Source: Todiramphus chloris collaris
Lineage: Eukaryota; Chordata; Aves; Coraciiformes; Alcedinidae
Length of the DNA stretch: 64,000 nucleotides
Reading direction: 5' to 3'
Assembly: GCA_025345505.1 (NCBI GenBank)
Contig: JANVCC010000021.1
Coordinates: forward strand, 32,978,893 to 33,042,892
Part shown: positions 35,421 to 48,495 of the stretch, one piece after another
Layout: each line of letters starts with the position of its first letter
Numbering within the stretch: the first letter of the stretch is position 1
The notes under the pieces: model-generated
The model's input: the letters and a program-made list of their open reading frames with translations, nothing else
The model's database searches: none
What the model was told of the DNA's origin: nothing
Made by a program: the position numbers and the translations under genes

Positions 35421-37155
35421 GTTTCTAAGCAGTATGGATGGCACGGGGAACTTGGCGGGGGCGGGGAGGTGAGGGGAATGGGGTGTAATTTCTCAGGGAA
35501 ACGTGAAGAGATGCATCTAATGCAACAGTAAAGATGCTAGATAGAGGTTTGAGCCCAGTACATGTGAATCAAAGAGCTGCTCCAGAATCTCAGACTGCTC
35601 ATATGCTTCTTTCAGCATATGCAGTGGTCAGGCTTGAGGAGCCAAATGCAGGTTGGTGTTGTTAATGAATAGCAACCAAATATCACAGGATTTTTTATTT
35701 TTTTATATTATACATTTTGGTCATTTGTATTTCTTAAACAGCATTGCCACATTTTCATTAGGCTATGTAGGACAGACATTTACAATGACTGAAGGTGAAA
35801 ACTGAGGAGATCCTGCGCTTGTACTGTACAAGGCAAGAAACAGCTCGGTTTTACAATTCAAGTGAGTTTGTGCACTATAGTTTTAGTCTTCCTGTACTTC
35901 CTTTCCCTGGAGATTTAATCCATTTAGAAGTGATCCACAGAGAATGAAAAAGATACATCTGCGATGGGGTCCTTGTAGAGAGGAGAAAACACAGAGCTAT
36001 ATATATTTCCTTCCTGTATCTGTGATGCATCTGATTATGGCAATAGATCAGTTTGAGCACTTGCATAAACTGAATTAAGAGCTGCCTCACATTGCTGTCC
36101 TCATAAAGGAACAGGTATGGCTTTTAAGACTCAAACAAAACTAAAACCCTATTTGAGCATTGCTGCTAACTGAAAGGTCTCTTATGCAAATGGTAAAAGT
36201 GGAATACATACAGGGTGGAGATAAAATCAATGACCTGTTTTTTCCAGAATGAAAATAAAATAATTTAAAAATGTGTTAAGAGATTTTCATTAAAACAAGG
36301 TTAATGTAGATAAAAAAGAGAAGCTGGTCTGTGTTTTTGTTAATTAAAAACTCATGGCACATCAAAAGTACACAGAACTAGGAGCATATCAGCACAGTCC
36401 ATTTGTGTCAACAAAGCTATCTGATTCATGCTATCTGAGAATCATTTTAGATTAAGTCATTTAGTTTTGAATGATTTATTCAAAAAGTCAGTTAACATGG
36501 TAAAATTACTTGGAACCCTTTTACTTCTAAATGTCTCCATCCATTTATATATAGTTAGGCTTCACATCTAAGTGTATCTTTGTTGTAATAAACTCAGAAT
36601 ATACCCTGATACTGTGCCAGATGGCCTGATGAATAGGTCACACATTGGAGATATGGGCACAATTCTCTTAGGAGAACCAAGGTGTGTTTTACATTTGTCA
36701 CAAACATGTGTAAAACTACTCTACTTTCAGTGAAGCTGCTATTGTCTTCCTCCATACTTTACACCTCTGCAACCCCACAACATAGATACCATTAAGTACA
36801 CGTGTCCTAGTAATGATTAGCTCAAGATAATATATATCCTTACACTCCCCAGTAAGTATTGATCTCAGTCTACTTTATATAATACCTGTAGCACAAAGCA
36901 TCATTATCAGAATGAGCCCAACAGACAAGAGAGGTGAACAAGCATCTAATTTTTGGATCATGATGGAGTTTGAAAGTAAAGCTGTTTAGTATTTTACAAA
37001 CATTTCAGGCATGCTTAGGTGCCATTCATTGCAAATATTTCCATAAGTAAGTGGCAACATTATGGAGTTCTTTAGGATTTCCGTCTGGGATCGGTTCTTG
37101 GAGTGTCAGACAACTAAACCTCAGTTAAAACCTTTCATTAGTTGACATCTACTGA

Positions 37156-37172
37156 GGGGGGGGGGGGGGGGG
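37156..37172. repeat. Poly(G) 17-mer
   Basis: Seventeen uninterrupted G residues, able to form an intramolecular quadruplex. Length in the assembly may be inexact. Confidence 0.95.
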
Positions 37173-37666
37173 AAGGTATAATTTGTAGATAAAGAAGGAC
37201 AGAGACTAGTTTTGGTTGGTATAACACACAAATGCATGTCAGCTGTTAACTCTGAATGATACATTGCTTTTCGAGCTGATTACAAAATGAGCAACTAAAG
37301 ATGAGACTGTCTCAACCATTATGACCAATGTATTTGAATGTTTATAGTCCTTCTGTGCTGAACCACATCTCTGATCTCTCTGTGCTTTAACCAGTTTTGC
37401 AAGCAACTGATGAGATGTCAGTCTTTGTCAAGCCAGAAATAAGCTGGCTCTTGACATTGGGGTTTTCTCATTGATTAAATTGTCATGGTGTATTCACAGC
37501 CTAAATGCTGCCTTCTGGTCACTGTCCTTTCCTTGTGTGGAAAATGACCTTTGTGAATAATTGCATGCCCCAGATGTGTCAAAATGAGAAGGAAGCAGCA
37601 ATCTGAAGTAATAACACTGTAGGAACTATTTGTCCCTCAATTTTATTGCAAACTTGGGGGGGATTG

Positions 37667-37731
37667 GGGAAGGAAGGAAGGAAGGAAGGAAGGAAGGAAG
37701 GAAGGAAGGAAGGAAGGAAGGAAGGAAGGAA
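37667..37731. repeat. (GGAA)n microsatellite, about 15 units
   Basis: Perfect GGAA/AGGA tetramers after a short G-rich lead (GGGGGGGATTGGGGA). Likely polymorphic in length. GGAA is also the core of ETS-factor binding sites; no functional claim is made. Confidence 0.97.
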
Positions 37732-40466
37732 AAAGAAGTATTTTTTACCAATGCATTATTGAAAAGTAATTTAAGAATTTAAGAATTATTATTTGTACTT
37801 CTCTTTTGAAATATTTTTGTATTACTTGTAAGGATAAATACATACTGAGGTCTAGGTAATTTTTGACCCACAGATCCAGTCACTGCAACAGTATGTCTGT
37901 TTTGTAACTACATTTATGCTATTTGTGGGATTATCAAAGATTTATAGGTAATTTATAATTTTAGAACTACAATATTGTATGTCAGTATGGAAACATCCTG
38001 AAGAGTCATTTTGCTGAGTGGGAATTTCTGGAATGCAGCGCATTCTGGCTGCACTCCAGCATGCTCCAATTTATCTTCTGTGCTGTTGGACTTAAATGGG
38101 ATGTCACTGAAATGATACAAAACTTCTTCTTCTGCTTTGCTGAATTGTCCAGACTCTGAATAAAACATTACAATTGATAATTCTTCTATGAAAATAATCA
38201 TCTGATGCAATTAAAGGCTTTCCTTGCAACTTTGTTGACTTATCAGATACTCATCAAAAACAAAGCAGATGGGTACATTGGAAAGATTTCATGAATGCCT
38301 GTTTTTCTGACAACTCACATACCAGTCAAATGATTGACACGTGGTTTCCCTGGCTCCTTGAAATCCCACCTGTCTGGGTGTGAGCTGCCCAAGTGACTGG
38401 GAGCTCTGGCTAACTTACAGTGCAACTGGTAGGATACAGGAATGCCACAGCTCCATGGATAACGTAGGATGCGTGGTTTACTGGTCAGGCTGTTTCTTGG
38501 CTGACTATTTATTTTTCTGGACATCTGCCTAGAAAAGAGGCATGCTCCCATTCCTCAAGCTAGCTAGGCAGATCTAGATTGCTGGCCTGTGAATTATAGA
38601 AAATATGTATTTTGCCTTCTCTGAAACAATTTTTTCTGAAAACATTTTTGCTATAAATTTACCTTTTGAAATCCTCATTCTGATTCATAATGAAAAAAAT
38701 TTCCCAAATTATAAAATATCTACAGGATGAAAACTCCAATTCCAGATTAAATGGATTCAGATTCTTATTTCAAAGAATAAAGGAATAAATAAGTAATCAA
38801 ATCAAGATGAAAATGAAAAGCATTTTTTTTAGGAATGGAATTCACATATACTTTGTCCTGGTTTGAGTGAAGGTGAAAGTCAGAGTTGTAGCCTAACTGG
38901 AACTACAAAGAGTCCCATGGTAACCATATACTGACAGCTCACGGGTCTTACATGTGCTTCTCCAGAAGATGATATGAACATTCCTCAGAATCATACCAGA
39001 ACAGAATTTTGTATGAAGCTGTAAAGCAGAAATATATAACTAGATACAAGCTCCATTTCCTGTAGTCTCTTTATATTGCTTCTTGTCTCATATGTCTTTT
39101 CTTGTTTCATAATCAAGCAATATATGAGATCCAATTACATCAGGCTAATGATGCATGGCTCTATCAGGTGTTACGCAGTTCTTTTGTGCATTTCTGTAGC
39201 TTTACTCCTTCTGTCTTTCAAAGGATAGCAAATTCTTACATGTAAATAATGCTAAGATTCTGTTAAATTAATATGATTCTCAACAATTCAAATAGAATTT
39301 TAACCCCTCATCTGTGTATGAATAAAAATAAAATAATTTTTTTTCATCTTTTGTTTAGAACATACCACTAATTCCTCAAACATATATGGCTCTGTACTTA
39401 TATGGATACTAGTTTGCATGTGTAAACATACAGGTAAACAAAAAAGTGTGTATTATGTTAACAGAAGCAGACTGATAAGCACTTTTCAAAACATCTAAGA
39501 ACAGTTTCTTCATATTCATGTACACCTCCGTTTGCACTTACTAGAGACACGTATACACATGCCACTGTCACATGGATCAAACACCACTAAAGTAATCCTT
39601 TCTGTTCTTTCATAAATCTTAGACCAGGCTCAATATTTGCTTCTCTGAGAAAAACGTATAGGTCACAGGACATCTTAAGAATTTACCTCATTCAGAATTC
39701 AAGATGGAAAGATCCAGTTTATTCTGGAGTATCATCTGCTTGAAAGATACAGGGCAGAACTAACAACAATATGTAGAACACCCCCCTGAAAACTCATATT
39801 TATTTGCATAATTTAAAAGAAAGAAAGGAATATGCCATAAAAAGTCTAACTGACAAAAGGCGTTACAGTATGGTTTTATTTTATTGATCTTCTGATTGCC
39901 AGTTAAAATTGTAAATAAATGTGCTTCTTGTAAATAAAAGTTTTGGGAATAAAAACTCAGAACAATTAAAGCTGAGGTATTGCCTCATGGATTTATTTAG
40001 TCCATGGTCCACTGAGTGAGAAAAAGTATTTGCACAATGACAAGGAAATAATATGTTACTATGTTAGTATGAACTCTACATTTTACTGGGGTACCAGGTT
40101 TTCTATTTCGTTTGTGTGGCATAAAGATTATTTCATGTAGTTTCCATCTGCGTGAAATAGAGGAGTTATACTGGTGCCCAAGCTTTGACAGTCTGGTGGA
40201 TAGAGCCTCTTAAGACTTCATCTGCACACAGTTTTCTGATCCAGACCTGTGTCTCTGGGACAACAGCACAACATGCACAGTTCCACTGTTTCCAGACTTA
40301 ACTAGTTGCTGATACACTTGCCCTTCTAACCTTAACAGATACTTGGGGATCTTGTATGAAGATCTAGATGTTTTAATTCTATGTACGTGATATTGCAAGA
40401 GAGAAGTCTATAATTCCAAACCCATCTGCCTTATCTGGGATTGTCTGACCCCTTCCGATAAAGGGG

Positions 40467-40859
40467 CTATACTGTTGTCATCTCCAGTCCAAACCAACAG
40501 AAAGAACAGCAAAGAGCAGCCAAGACTGTGCAATGATTGCAAAATGAATGTTGAATGGATCTAATGGAAATTTCTTTCAGGAAGCAAGAGAGGTGGATTT
40601 GTGTTGTTGAAATGTACAGAATGATGACATGATACTTGTGCAGTAGTGGCAGTCTATCCAATATGCACAGTGGACACAGCTGTTTACTCCGAAATGTCTC
40701 AAGACTCTTCAGTATTGCATGTAAATATGATTTCTTGAAGCCAGTGTTTGTCCAGGAGACTATAATGTGTTCAGCACAACTACCTGAGATAATAAAAACA
40801 TAGCCTAAGTCATCTAGGAGAAAGTCAGAAGAAGGGACTTCTGCAAGCAGAATGTCCAC
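40467..40859 (-). other. 130-codon open frame of unknown status
   Basis: The longest open frame in this window that lies wholly outside recognised repeats. It is rich in hydrophobic, Cys and His residues, without a domain I recognise. Its N-terminal end overlaps a second minus-strand frame (40814-40996). No splice, promoter or Kozak evidence supports translation. At this base composition roughly one frame of this length is expected by chance in 64 kb (my rough estimate), so I do not call it a gene. Confidence 0.25.
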
Positions 40860-41347
40860 CCAGGCTTCTGTCCATTCAGTCCTTTCTGTTCATGATGATC
40901 CAGTCTAGACATCTGTCTGCTAAGAAGCCTGTAGTTGTGACCTAGATCACTGCAAAAAGTGTCATTAATATCACAATAGTTCTGTACTCCTGACATGACC
41001 TGACATGGAGTTCACTTAACTACCCACGTGAATGTGAAGTGCAGCAGAACACTAAGTCCATATTACCAAAATAAGTAGCTCTGCATACCTTGTGCAGAGA
41101 CAAAATAAGCCACCCAAGCAACATTTTAACTAATTAGGAATGCACCTAAGGAATAGAACATTTATAGAGTAGACATTTCTGGGTATATTTAGACTTCATT
41201 GTTATTCAGTAGGAAGTTTTTAAGGACCTAAATCCTCCCCTTATGCACATTAGGGCTAGATCCAATCCAGTTACCTGTTTACTCATATTTAGCTGTCAGG
41301 ACTCAGATAAAATTCATCAAGAAGAAAACTACGAAGCATTGTCAGGG

Positions 41348-41455
41348 AAAAAAAAAAAAATGCTGGGGAAAAAAAAAAAAAAAAAAAAGAATTGGAAAAA
41401 AAAAAAAAAAAAATGCTGGGGAAAAAAAAAAAACAAAACATGCTGTGGAAAAAAA
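41348..41455. repeat. A-rich tract with TGCTGGGGA units
   Basis: Poly(A) runs are separated by repeated TGCTGGGGA (41361 and 41414) and TGCTGTGGA (41441). A short, irregular minisatellite. The lysine-rich plus-strand frame over it is an artefact. Confidence 0.85.
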
Positions 41456-42999
41456 GGGATTAATTTGCACACAGTGATAAAATTAGAGGGAAAAACAAAG
41501 GGAAAAAGCCCAGATTATTTGAAAGTAATAGCGATCTAATTTAGATATTGTCAGGAAAAAATATATTTACTGGAATTATTAGAGGTTATATGTAAGGGTC
41601 AAATCAAGTCTAATCTTATGAAGCTTTCTGGAATCTAACTGTATTCCATTCTGTAGCAACTATAATATTTGTCCATCTTTTGGATGTAGCTTGCATCACT
41701 GATGCATTACTAAATTAAATAGTACTTTGGCAATCACATAGAAAATACCTGTAAATATTATTTTCTATGAATCGTATGGAATATGGATATAACACATGAT
41801 AGTCTTATTTATCAATTGAACATTAAAATACTGAAGTCAGCTAACATTTTCTTAGAAGTAAATTATGTTGTATGGCTCAATTTCTAGCTTTAGCTCTATA
41901 TTTATAACCTACAAGAAATGCAAAGTTATTAATTTCTGTAGTCCAACCCTAAGAATATTAAACTTTCATACCAGTCGTTTGTTTCTAGAAGTCATTTGTG
42001 TGAGTCTTAAAAGTCTAAAAGCTTTCCTTACTGATTACGTGCATATGCTGCATATAGACTATTTACACAAGAAACACTGCTTCAAATATATTTGATGGTC
42101 TTCTTTCAGAAAAAAAGAAAATGTGTATTGGAGTTCTGTAACTGAGGGAGACTTAAAAATATTTGTGTTCTCATTTGCACTGCTGCCATTTGGCAGCTGT
42201 TCCAGCAGTAATGCTTTAAGAATTATATGCAAGTAATTCATTGTTTCCTCTTCCTGTGCATTTTAATACATTCCAAAAGTTCTAATTCATCATTGTGCCT
42301 ATCAATAAATATTTCACTAAATGCTTCATTAGTAATAATGTGATTTTACTACATCTGTACTTCAAGTATAGAAGAGTTGTACTGTTTGGGTGACATCCAG
42401 GTACAACAGTCTACATATTAAATAGATTACTATTTATCATAGAGGCTAGGAATAATAATTCTTGTTTTCAAAAGAGGCTGGGTCTTCCTTTAGTATCCTA
42501 CTTGCTATTTATTTTATTACTACATCATTCCGTAAATGCCATTATTTTCCTCCATTGCTTCTCATATTACTGAATCCTATAATAAATGAAATAAGACAGA
42601 TTCTTTAAAAATTATCTTTGCAGGAATAAGTTCTGAATCTGCAATGTTTCATACCAGAACAAATGATAATCTCATCTTTATCAAGATTCAGAGAACTATT
42701 GATTATAATATTATGCTTAAGAATGAATTTGTTTTCCTTTTCATAAGGTCATAAACCACCTAGGGTTAAGAAAATCACATTTCATGGTTACTTCATAGAG
42801 GCATACTGAACTGATTGTATTATCTTTTGTCACAACAACATTAGAAAGAAAACAAAAAAGGTAAAGATGGTTTCTTAATGGAGAAGAGAGTAGGGAGGAA
42901 TACATAGATGGGAAACTGGTTTTCTATTCCAAGGGTAAAATTTGGCTTTGAAACACATTTGTTGATCTACATAACAATAAATGACACTAAAAATACCCC

Positions 43000-43237
43000 C
43001 GTTGAAACAAAAAAGTTCCATCTCAACATGAGGAAGAACTTCTTTACAGTAAGGATTACAGAGCACTGGAACAGATTCCCCAGAGAGGTTGTGGAGTTTC
43101 CTTCTCTGGAGGCTTTCAAGACCTTTCTGGAAGCATTTCTGAGTGATCTGCCCTAGTTTTGGTCCTGCTTTGGCAGGTGGGTTTGACTCAGTGACCTTCA
43201 GAGGTCCCTTCCAAACACTAACATTCTGTGATTTTGT
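43000..43237 (+). mobile_element. CR1 LINE 3'-end fragment
   Basis: Encodes the last ORF2 residues (FHLNMRKNFFTVRITEHWNR, then FPREVVEF), then the short 3' UTR with CCTTCAGAGGTCCCTTCC and the terminal ATTCTGTGATTTTGT. 5'-truncated to about 240 bp. The ORF2 C-terminal frame is still open through to its usual stop near 43154. Confidence 0.93.
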
Positions 43238-45147
43238 AACAATTACTAGAATATTATAACAATAATAAAAAATAATAGAATCCCAAACCTTGAAGACCTA
43301 AGTTTAACACTTGAGTTGCTAATGAGATGGTTGAGTACTTTTCTAGTCTGCATTTAGCTTATTTGTTAGAAGTTGCCAGTCCTGTCAACTAAATAGATGA
43401 CTAGAGTTCTGAGGATGTCTCTTTTGACATATGTATCTTATGCTTTACAGTGCCTGTTGTTCCTGGAGGAAGTCTAACAAAAAGAGTCATGGATTTTTTT
43501 GTTTCCTCTACAGAGGACACTGTTTCCTCTGAGCAATGAAAACCTTTCAGATCACCCTCACAGTGGGAAAACTTTGAGAGTTGGAGGGGTTGTGATTTGA
43601 AGCTACAGTAAACTTTAGATGACAAGTTTAGTCACAACAAATGGCATAAGTCCCTTATTTGCATTACCTTTGAGTCTTCTTGCTTATGGGGCTATGTTGT
43701 ATGATTATTCCCACTACACCTTTGTGACGTGTGTTCCCTACTCGTATCACCATGTTGACAGTTATTGCTGAAGGTCACGTAGGGCAGTATGTGTGAATAG
43801 GGAAATAGCTGTTAATATAGTAACCAAATAAAATGAAGTGTTCTCTCACTCACAGGAAAAGCAAAATCATTTAACTGAATTGACAGCTACAGTTTGCATC
43901 CGACTTTTACTACTTCAATTGACTCAATAAAGTGCTAAAATGTGGTATAGCATCAGTTTTTATATCCATGAAAAGTCTCTCTTCTTTTTCAATCCTGTAT
44001 TTTTAATAAAGTATATTTACAAACCCAGACAAATATTAAAAGGCCATATGGGTAGAGAAAGCAACTGTTCACAAATGAGCAGAATGAAGACTTTCTAAAA
44101 TTAAGAAAAATTAGTACTATGTGAGATTCAAAATAGGAATGGCATGCTATATTAAATGTTTCAAAGTCAGGAAATCTGTAGTGGCTTAACAGTGAGCCCT
44201 CTGACTTCTAACTGTGCCAGTTAAAATAGAAAAGCAAGCCTCCTTTTACCACTGGTAAGCATTGTCACAGAAAGTAAAACCAACTGATTTAAGACTCTGC
44301 TGGATATTCAACAATGCACATCAAGACTGTAACTATATGTAATATCCTAGAGGCAAGATCTTCAGAACAGCTTTGTGAAACTCATAAAACATAAGTGGAT
44401 GGCATATCTGGAAGACATTCTCCTGTAGAATGCAGTGAAGGAAGGTATTTATTGATCCCTAATTTGGTTTAGTTGCCATAATTATTTCAGTGTTGTATTA
44501 CCCTATTTCATCGTTGAAGAACATGCCACAGTCTGACTCTCATTTTGGCTAAGGCCCCTTTACTGTGTCCATAAAAATGGACCTTCAAGAGGATATGAAT
44601 GTAATTCATTGTGAAAGAGCATTGCAACTTCAGATTCAGAAACAAAAAGCAGTAGGGATGTAATTCATTTTTTTCTGGAAGGACAAACATGAGACCAAAG
44701 AGAAGAGAATGAATTTGTCTGTGCCTTACCAGAGAAGAGAAATCATTCAGAAACAGACTTTTTTTTTTCTTTCACAGATAAGAAATGATTTGTAGTCACA
44801 ATACCTGATTGTAGAACAGGAATAACTGATCTTAGGCTGTCTGCTGCTTCTCATCACTTATCATTTAGTTCATTCATGGCCATCATATTTCGTATAATTT
44901 GTGAAGTAAAAAGAATAGTCTATAAATACAAGTTGATATTCAGGATATCTACTATAATATGGTAAAATATATATAAAAAGTAAATAGGTCTTTTCTATGA
45001 TAACATGCAACAAAACAATGTAATTAATGTAATACAATACTTAAGAGAACCACTGTATTTAAAGGATAATTAATGAGAATAGAAGACCTATTAATCTTCC
45101 ATTCTGACTCATCAAGGATGAAATTTAATGCCTATTTTTATTAAAAA

Positions 45148-45182
45148 AAAAAAGCAAAACAAACAAACAAACAAACAAAAAA
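45148..45182. repeat. A-rich (AAAC)n
   Basis: Poly(A) passing into AAAC units. Confidence 0.9.
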
Positions 45183-46241
45183 TACCCAAAACAACCCACA
45201 ATTAAGAGTAAAGGTCTTTTTAGAAAGGATTTTGTTAACAAGCCCATTAGATTGAACAAAGAGAGAATAATTGTGAAACATAAAATTAAAAACAGACTCA
45301 TTTTTTCCCTATAGTACTTTTACTCCCTAATTCAAAACCTTCCATTTATGACACAATTACTTAAAGGTATTCCTCTGTATTTTTAATATAAAGTAAAAAT
45401 ACACAATTATAAAACACTGATAATATGTTATCCAGTGATGTTCAATAGTTCTTTACCTTTCTGTCTTCATTATTATTATGAATAGCTGAGAATTTGGAAG
45501 ATATAATTTGGAAACTTTGGACACTGAAATTCAACATTGTACCTGAGCATAATCTCAGAAAATTTAAAAAAGCTGCGAATTCAAAAGTGCATTTTTTTCA
45601 AAGATGATTTGAGCTTTGCTGTTTATGTCTTTACAGGTTAATTCTTACAAGATACTTGAAATAAATACTCCTTGGTGATGTCCAGTTTTGCTAATATTAT
45701 AAACATTTTACAGCACTTTGAGGGCCTGTGGGTATCTAAAACTAAAGCAGAACCTCTCAATAATTGATTAAACATCAAAATACTGAAAACGCTCTGCTCT
45801 AGCCTAATGGTGGAAAGTAGATGGAAAGGTCACTGAATTGAAGATAAGACAGAATGAAATGAATATAAATTAACTTTATGATGCTGAAAAGCAGCTTGAT
45901 TACTAAGGTTGTGAGACACAATTCTGTCCAGAAGCTACATAATGAAGATTAATGAAAGTGGCAGGCTAGAGTCCTGCTTTTTGAAGTTTGAAACACAAGG
46001 TGACATTTGACAGTTGAATAAAAAAAGTAAAAAAAAAACAAACCATAAATCTTTTGGCACAAGAAAAAATGCATTTAAGTCTTCTGTTTCCTACTCAGGT
46101 TTTCAAGATTTAATCTAAAAATAGTTTATCATTAAAGAATTGGTTTATGTGTTCCTCTCTCTTTATTTTTACTCTGATGGTCATTTTTACAAGGCTCAAA
46201 GGTAGGATAAATAAAGCAAAATCCAACTATCCCCTTTCAGA

Positions 46242-46336
46242 GTTCTTTTTTTTTTTTTTTTTTTGGGGGGGTGTGTTTTTTGTTTTTCGTTTTTTGGTTG
46301 TTTTTGTTTGGGTTTTTTTTTTGTTTTGTTTTGTTT
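46242..46336. repeat. T/G-rich low complexity
   Basis: T-run, G-run, then TTTTG/TTTTTG units. Confidence 0.9.
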
Positions 46337-48436
46337 CTGGGATGATTTTGACTAATGTAGAACTGCAGGGAAAATGTTACCACTTTATACAGTGACTAGA
46401 GCTCTTTTTCTTTATATTACCTCTATGTTTTAAATGGTCAAGTGTCTATTGTACTTGTATTATGCAAGAAATAGTATTGAAGTAGGTTTGGTCAGATCAA
46501 ATAACCTGTGGACATAAAGCTGAAAGCCTCTAATGATATTTGTTTCTGGAGTGACTGGATATGTTCTGGTAATTTGATTGGAAGATTTGTTGTCAGTGGG
46601 AATGTTTGCAGTTGCCTCTAGGTAAGTGTTAAAATGTATGTTCTTGTTATTAAATAGAAGGATCTAGTTTAAAATGTTAAGGTTTTGTCAGACTGGCAGA
46701 AAAGAAATCTTTATATTGTAATGCCTTTAAAGTAGCTAAAGGGTGAGACAGAAACTATCCCAAGTGACTTTGATAGGGGGTTGCTTGGGGATTCCTCTTG
46801 AAGTAGAATGTATTGATAATCTGCATTTAGCTATTACAATAGATGATGTGCCCTCTTAAACTCCTTTCTTTCATCTGAAGATGTTTTCTTCAACCCTACA
46901 GCTCAAGTAGGGTTTCATTGTTACAGAGCAAGACTGAAGAACCATCTGACACATCCCTTTCTCTCAGACTGGGCTACAAGACAATCCCTGTAAAGAAGGC
47001 TGTCTGTGTATATGACTTAAGGGTATGATCCAGCCCCATGTTGTCTTTCAGGTTATACAGTGTTCACTATGTAGTTTGCACAATGCATAAAATACATGAC
47101 ACCTGCCCCAAGCAGTTTGCAATCTAAAATTAGATATGCTACACTGAGTAACAAGTAATGATTTTTGTTGCTGTATAAGAGCTGGTGGGCTCATAACAGA
47201 CAGGGAAAAGAAAAAAAAAAAACCCAAACCCAATAATAAAAACCCCTTGTTATTATAATAAGTTTGCATGAATTTTAAACCTCCAGAACAACTGTACTTA
47301 TAGGCATTGTATAAGATAGTCAAAGGGCTTCAAATTTGTCTGGACTAAAGGCTGAGGATGCGAATTGAAGAGCACAAGAGCGAGCACAACACTAGAGCGA
47401 GATACCTGTGGGAAGTAAACTGATCAGCACCATTAGATCATATTACTTACTGTAGAAGACATGATACAGTTTTACCTGTCTTAGCTACACAGCATTAGGA
47501 CATGGCCCATTGGGAAGCACAGTAAAATCTGGAAAGACTTTAAAAGGCAGTCCCCTTCAATAAACGGAACGCAATGAGGTTTTCCTTTTGATGCTCCACA
47601 AAAAAAGTACTCTCTAGCACATACAAAACATTTTGCTTTGAGATGTGAAGTGGCTTGTTAGAGACAGAATATCAGAGGAAGATGGACAATAGTTCTATAT
47701 TTTTAGTGTTTACTTTGAAATTGAAACTGAGTAATTACATTTATGCCGGTAGAAAATCTTAGTGGGCTGGTATTTGAACAATACTGTGGCAATGTATAGC
47801 AGTGGCGTGTTCGTGCACAAGGGAGTATTATTATCATGTGCTCCCTTCAGGGAGGATTAATTTGGTTCTTTAGTTAGAGTTAAAAGAAGTCTAAAAACAG
47901 ATGAGAACAATAGCTCTGAGTGACCCACATGGTATATTCAATTGAGTACTGGTTGGGTTCTGTGTCAACTTCTGCACATTAAGGTAGCATGGTCTATTTA
48001 GTTCACATGCCAACAAGCTCTGAACTTGTGAAAGGACTGAGAATCAGCACACTGGGGGATAAACTGGCAGTATGCTTTTTTCCTCCAGTTCAGCTTCTCT
48101 GATAGTCTATTGTAATTGTTAATATGTGATGACTCTTTGGTATGGAAGGTTACCTCTGTCCTGAGGCCAAACGGCAAATGCCCCATTCAACTCAGTTTCA
48201 GGCTATTTTGGAATTAAGTTATAGAATAGTCTGGTAACCTGAGACTAATACTAGTTTACTCAATTTATCAGAAGCAATATTATGGCTGCCAAAACAAAAT
48301 AGAAAGTAGGTGATTTTAGAAGCCTCATTTCTACTTCTTATTAATCCTTTTATTGAATTTTCAGAAACTATTCCTTTCCTGTAGAGCTTAAAGTCTGGAT
48401 GGTAGTAAAAGGAATTGTATAACATTCAAATTAAAC

Positions 48437-48495
48437 TCTTTTTTTGTTTGTTTGTTTGTTTGTTTTTTGCTTGTCTGTTTTGTTTTGTTTTTTTC
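48437..48495. repeat. (TTTG)n low complexity
   Basis: TTTG units followed by TTTTG and a T-run. The Phe/Cys-rich frame is an artefact. Confidence 0.9.

Larger units (their letters stand above)
35421..42999. other. Transposon-poor 7.6 kb, unclassified
   Basis: No CR1 and no secure LTR. Contains a G-rich patch (35448-35485), poly(G) at 37156-37172, (GGAA)n at 37667-37731, an A-rich minisatellite-like tract at 41348-41455, an LTR-like start near 38854 and a 130-codon minus-strand frame at 40467-40859. No exon could be supported. Confidence 0.5.

Noticed and set aside
47820-47850. AAGGGAG...CTCCCTT inverted repeat as a small RNA or operator
   Set aside because: A seven-base stem with a 15-base loop is expected often by chance in 64 kb.
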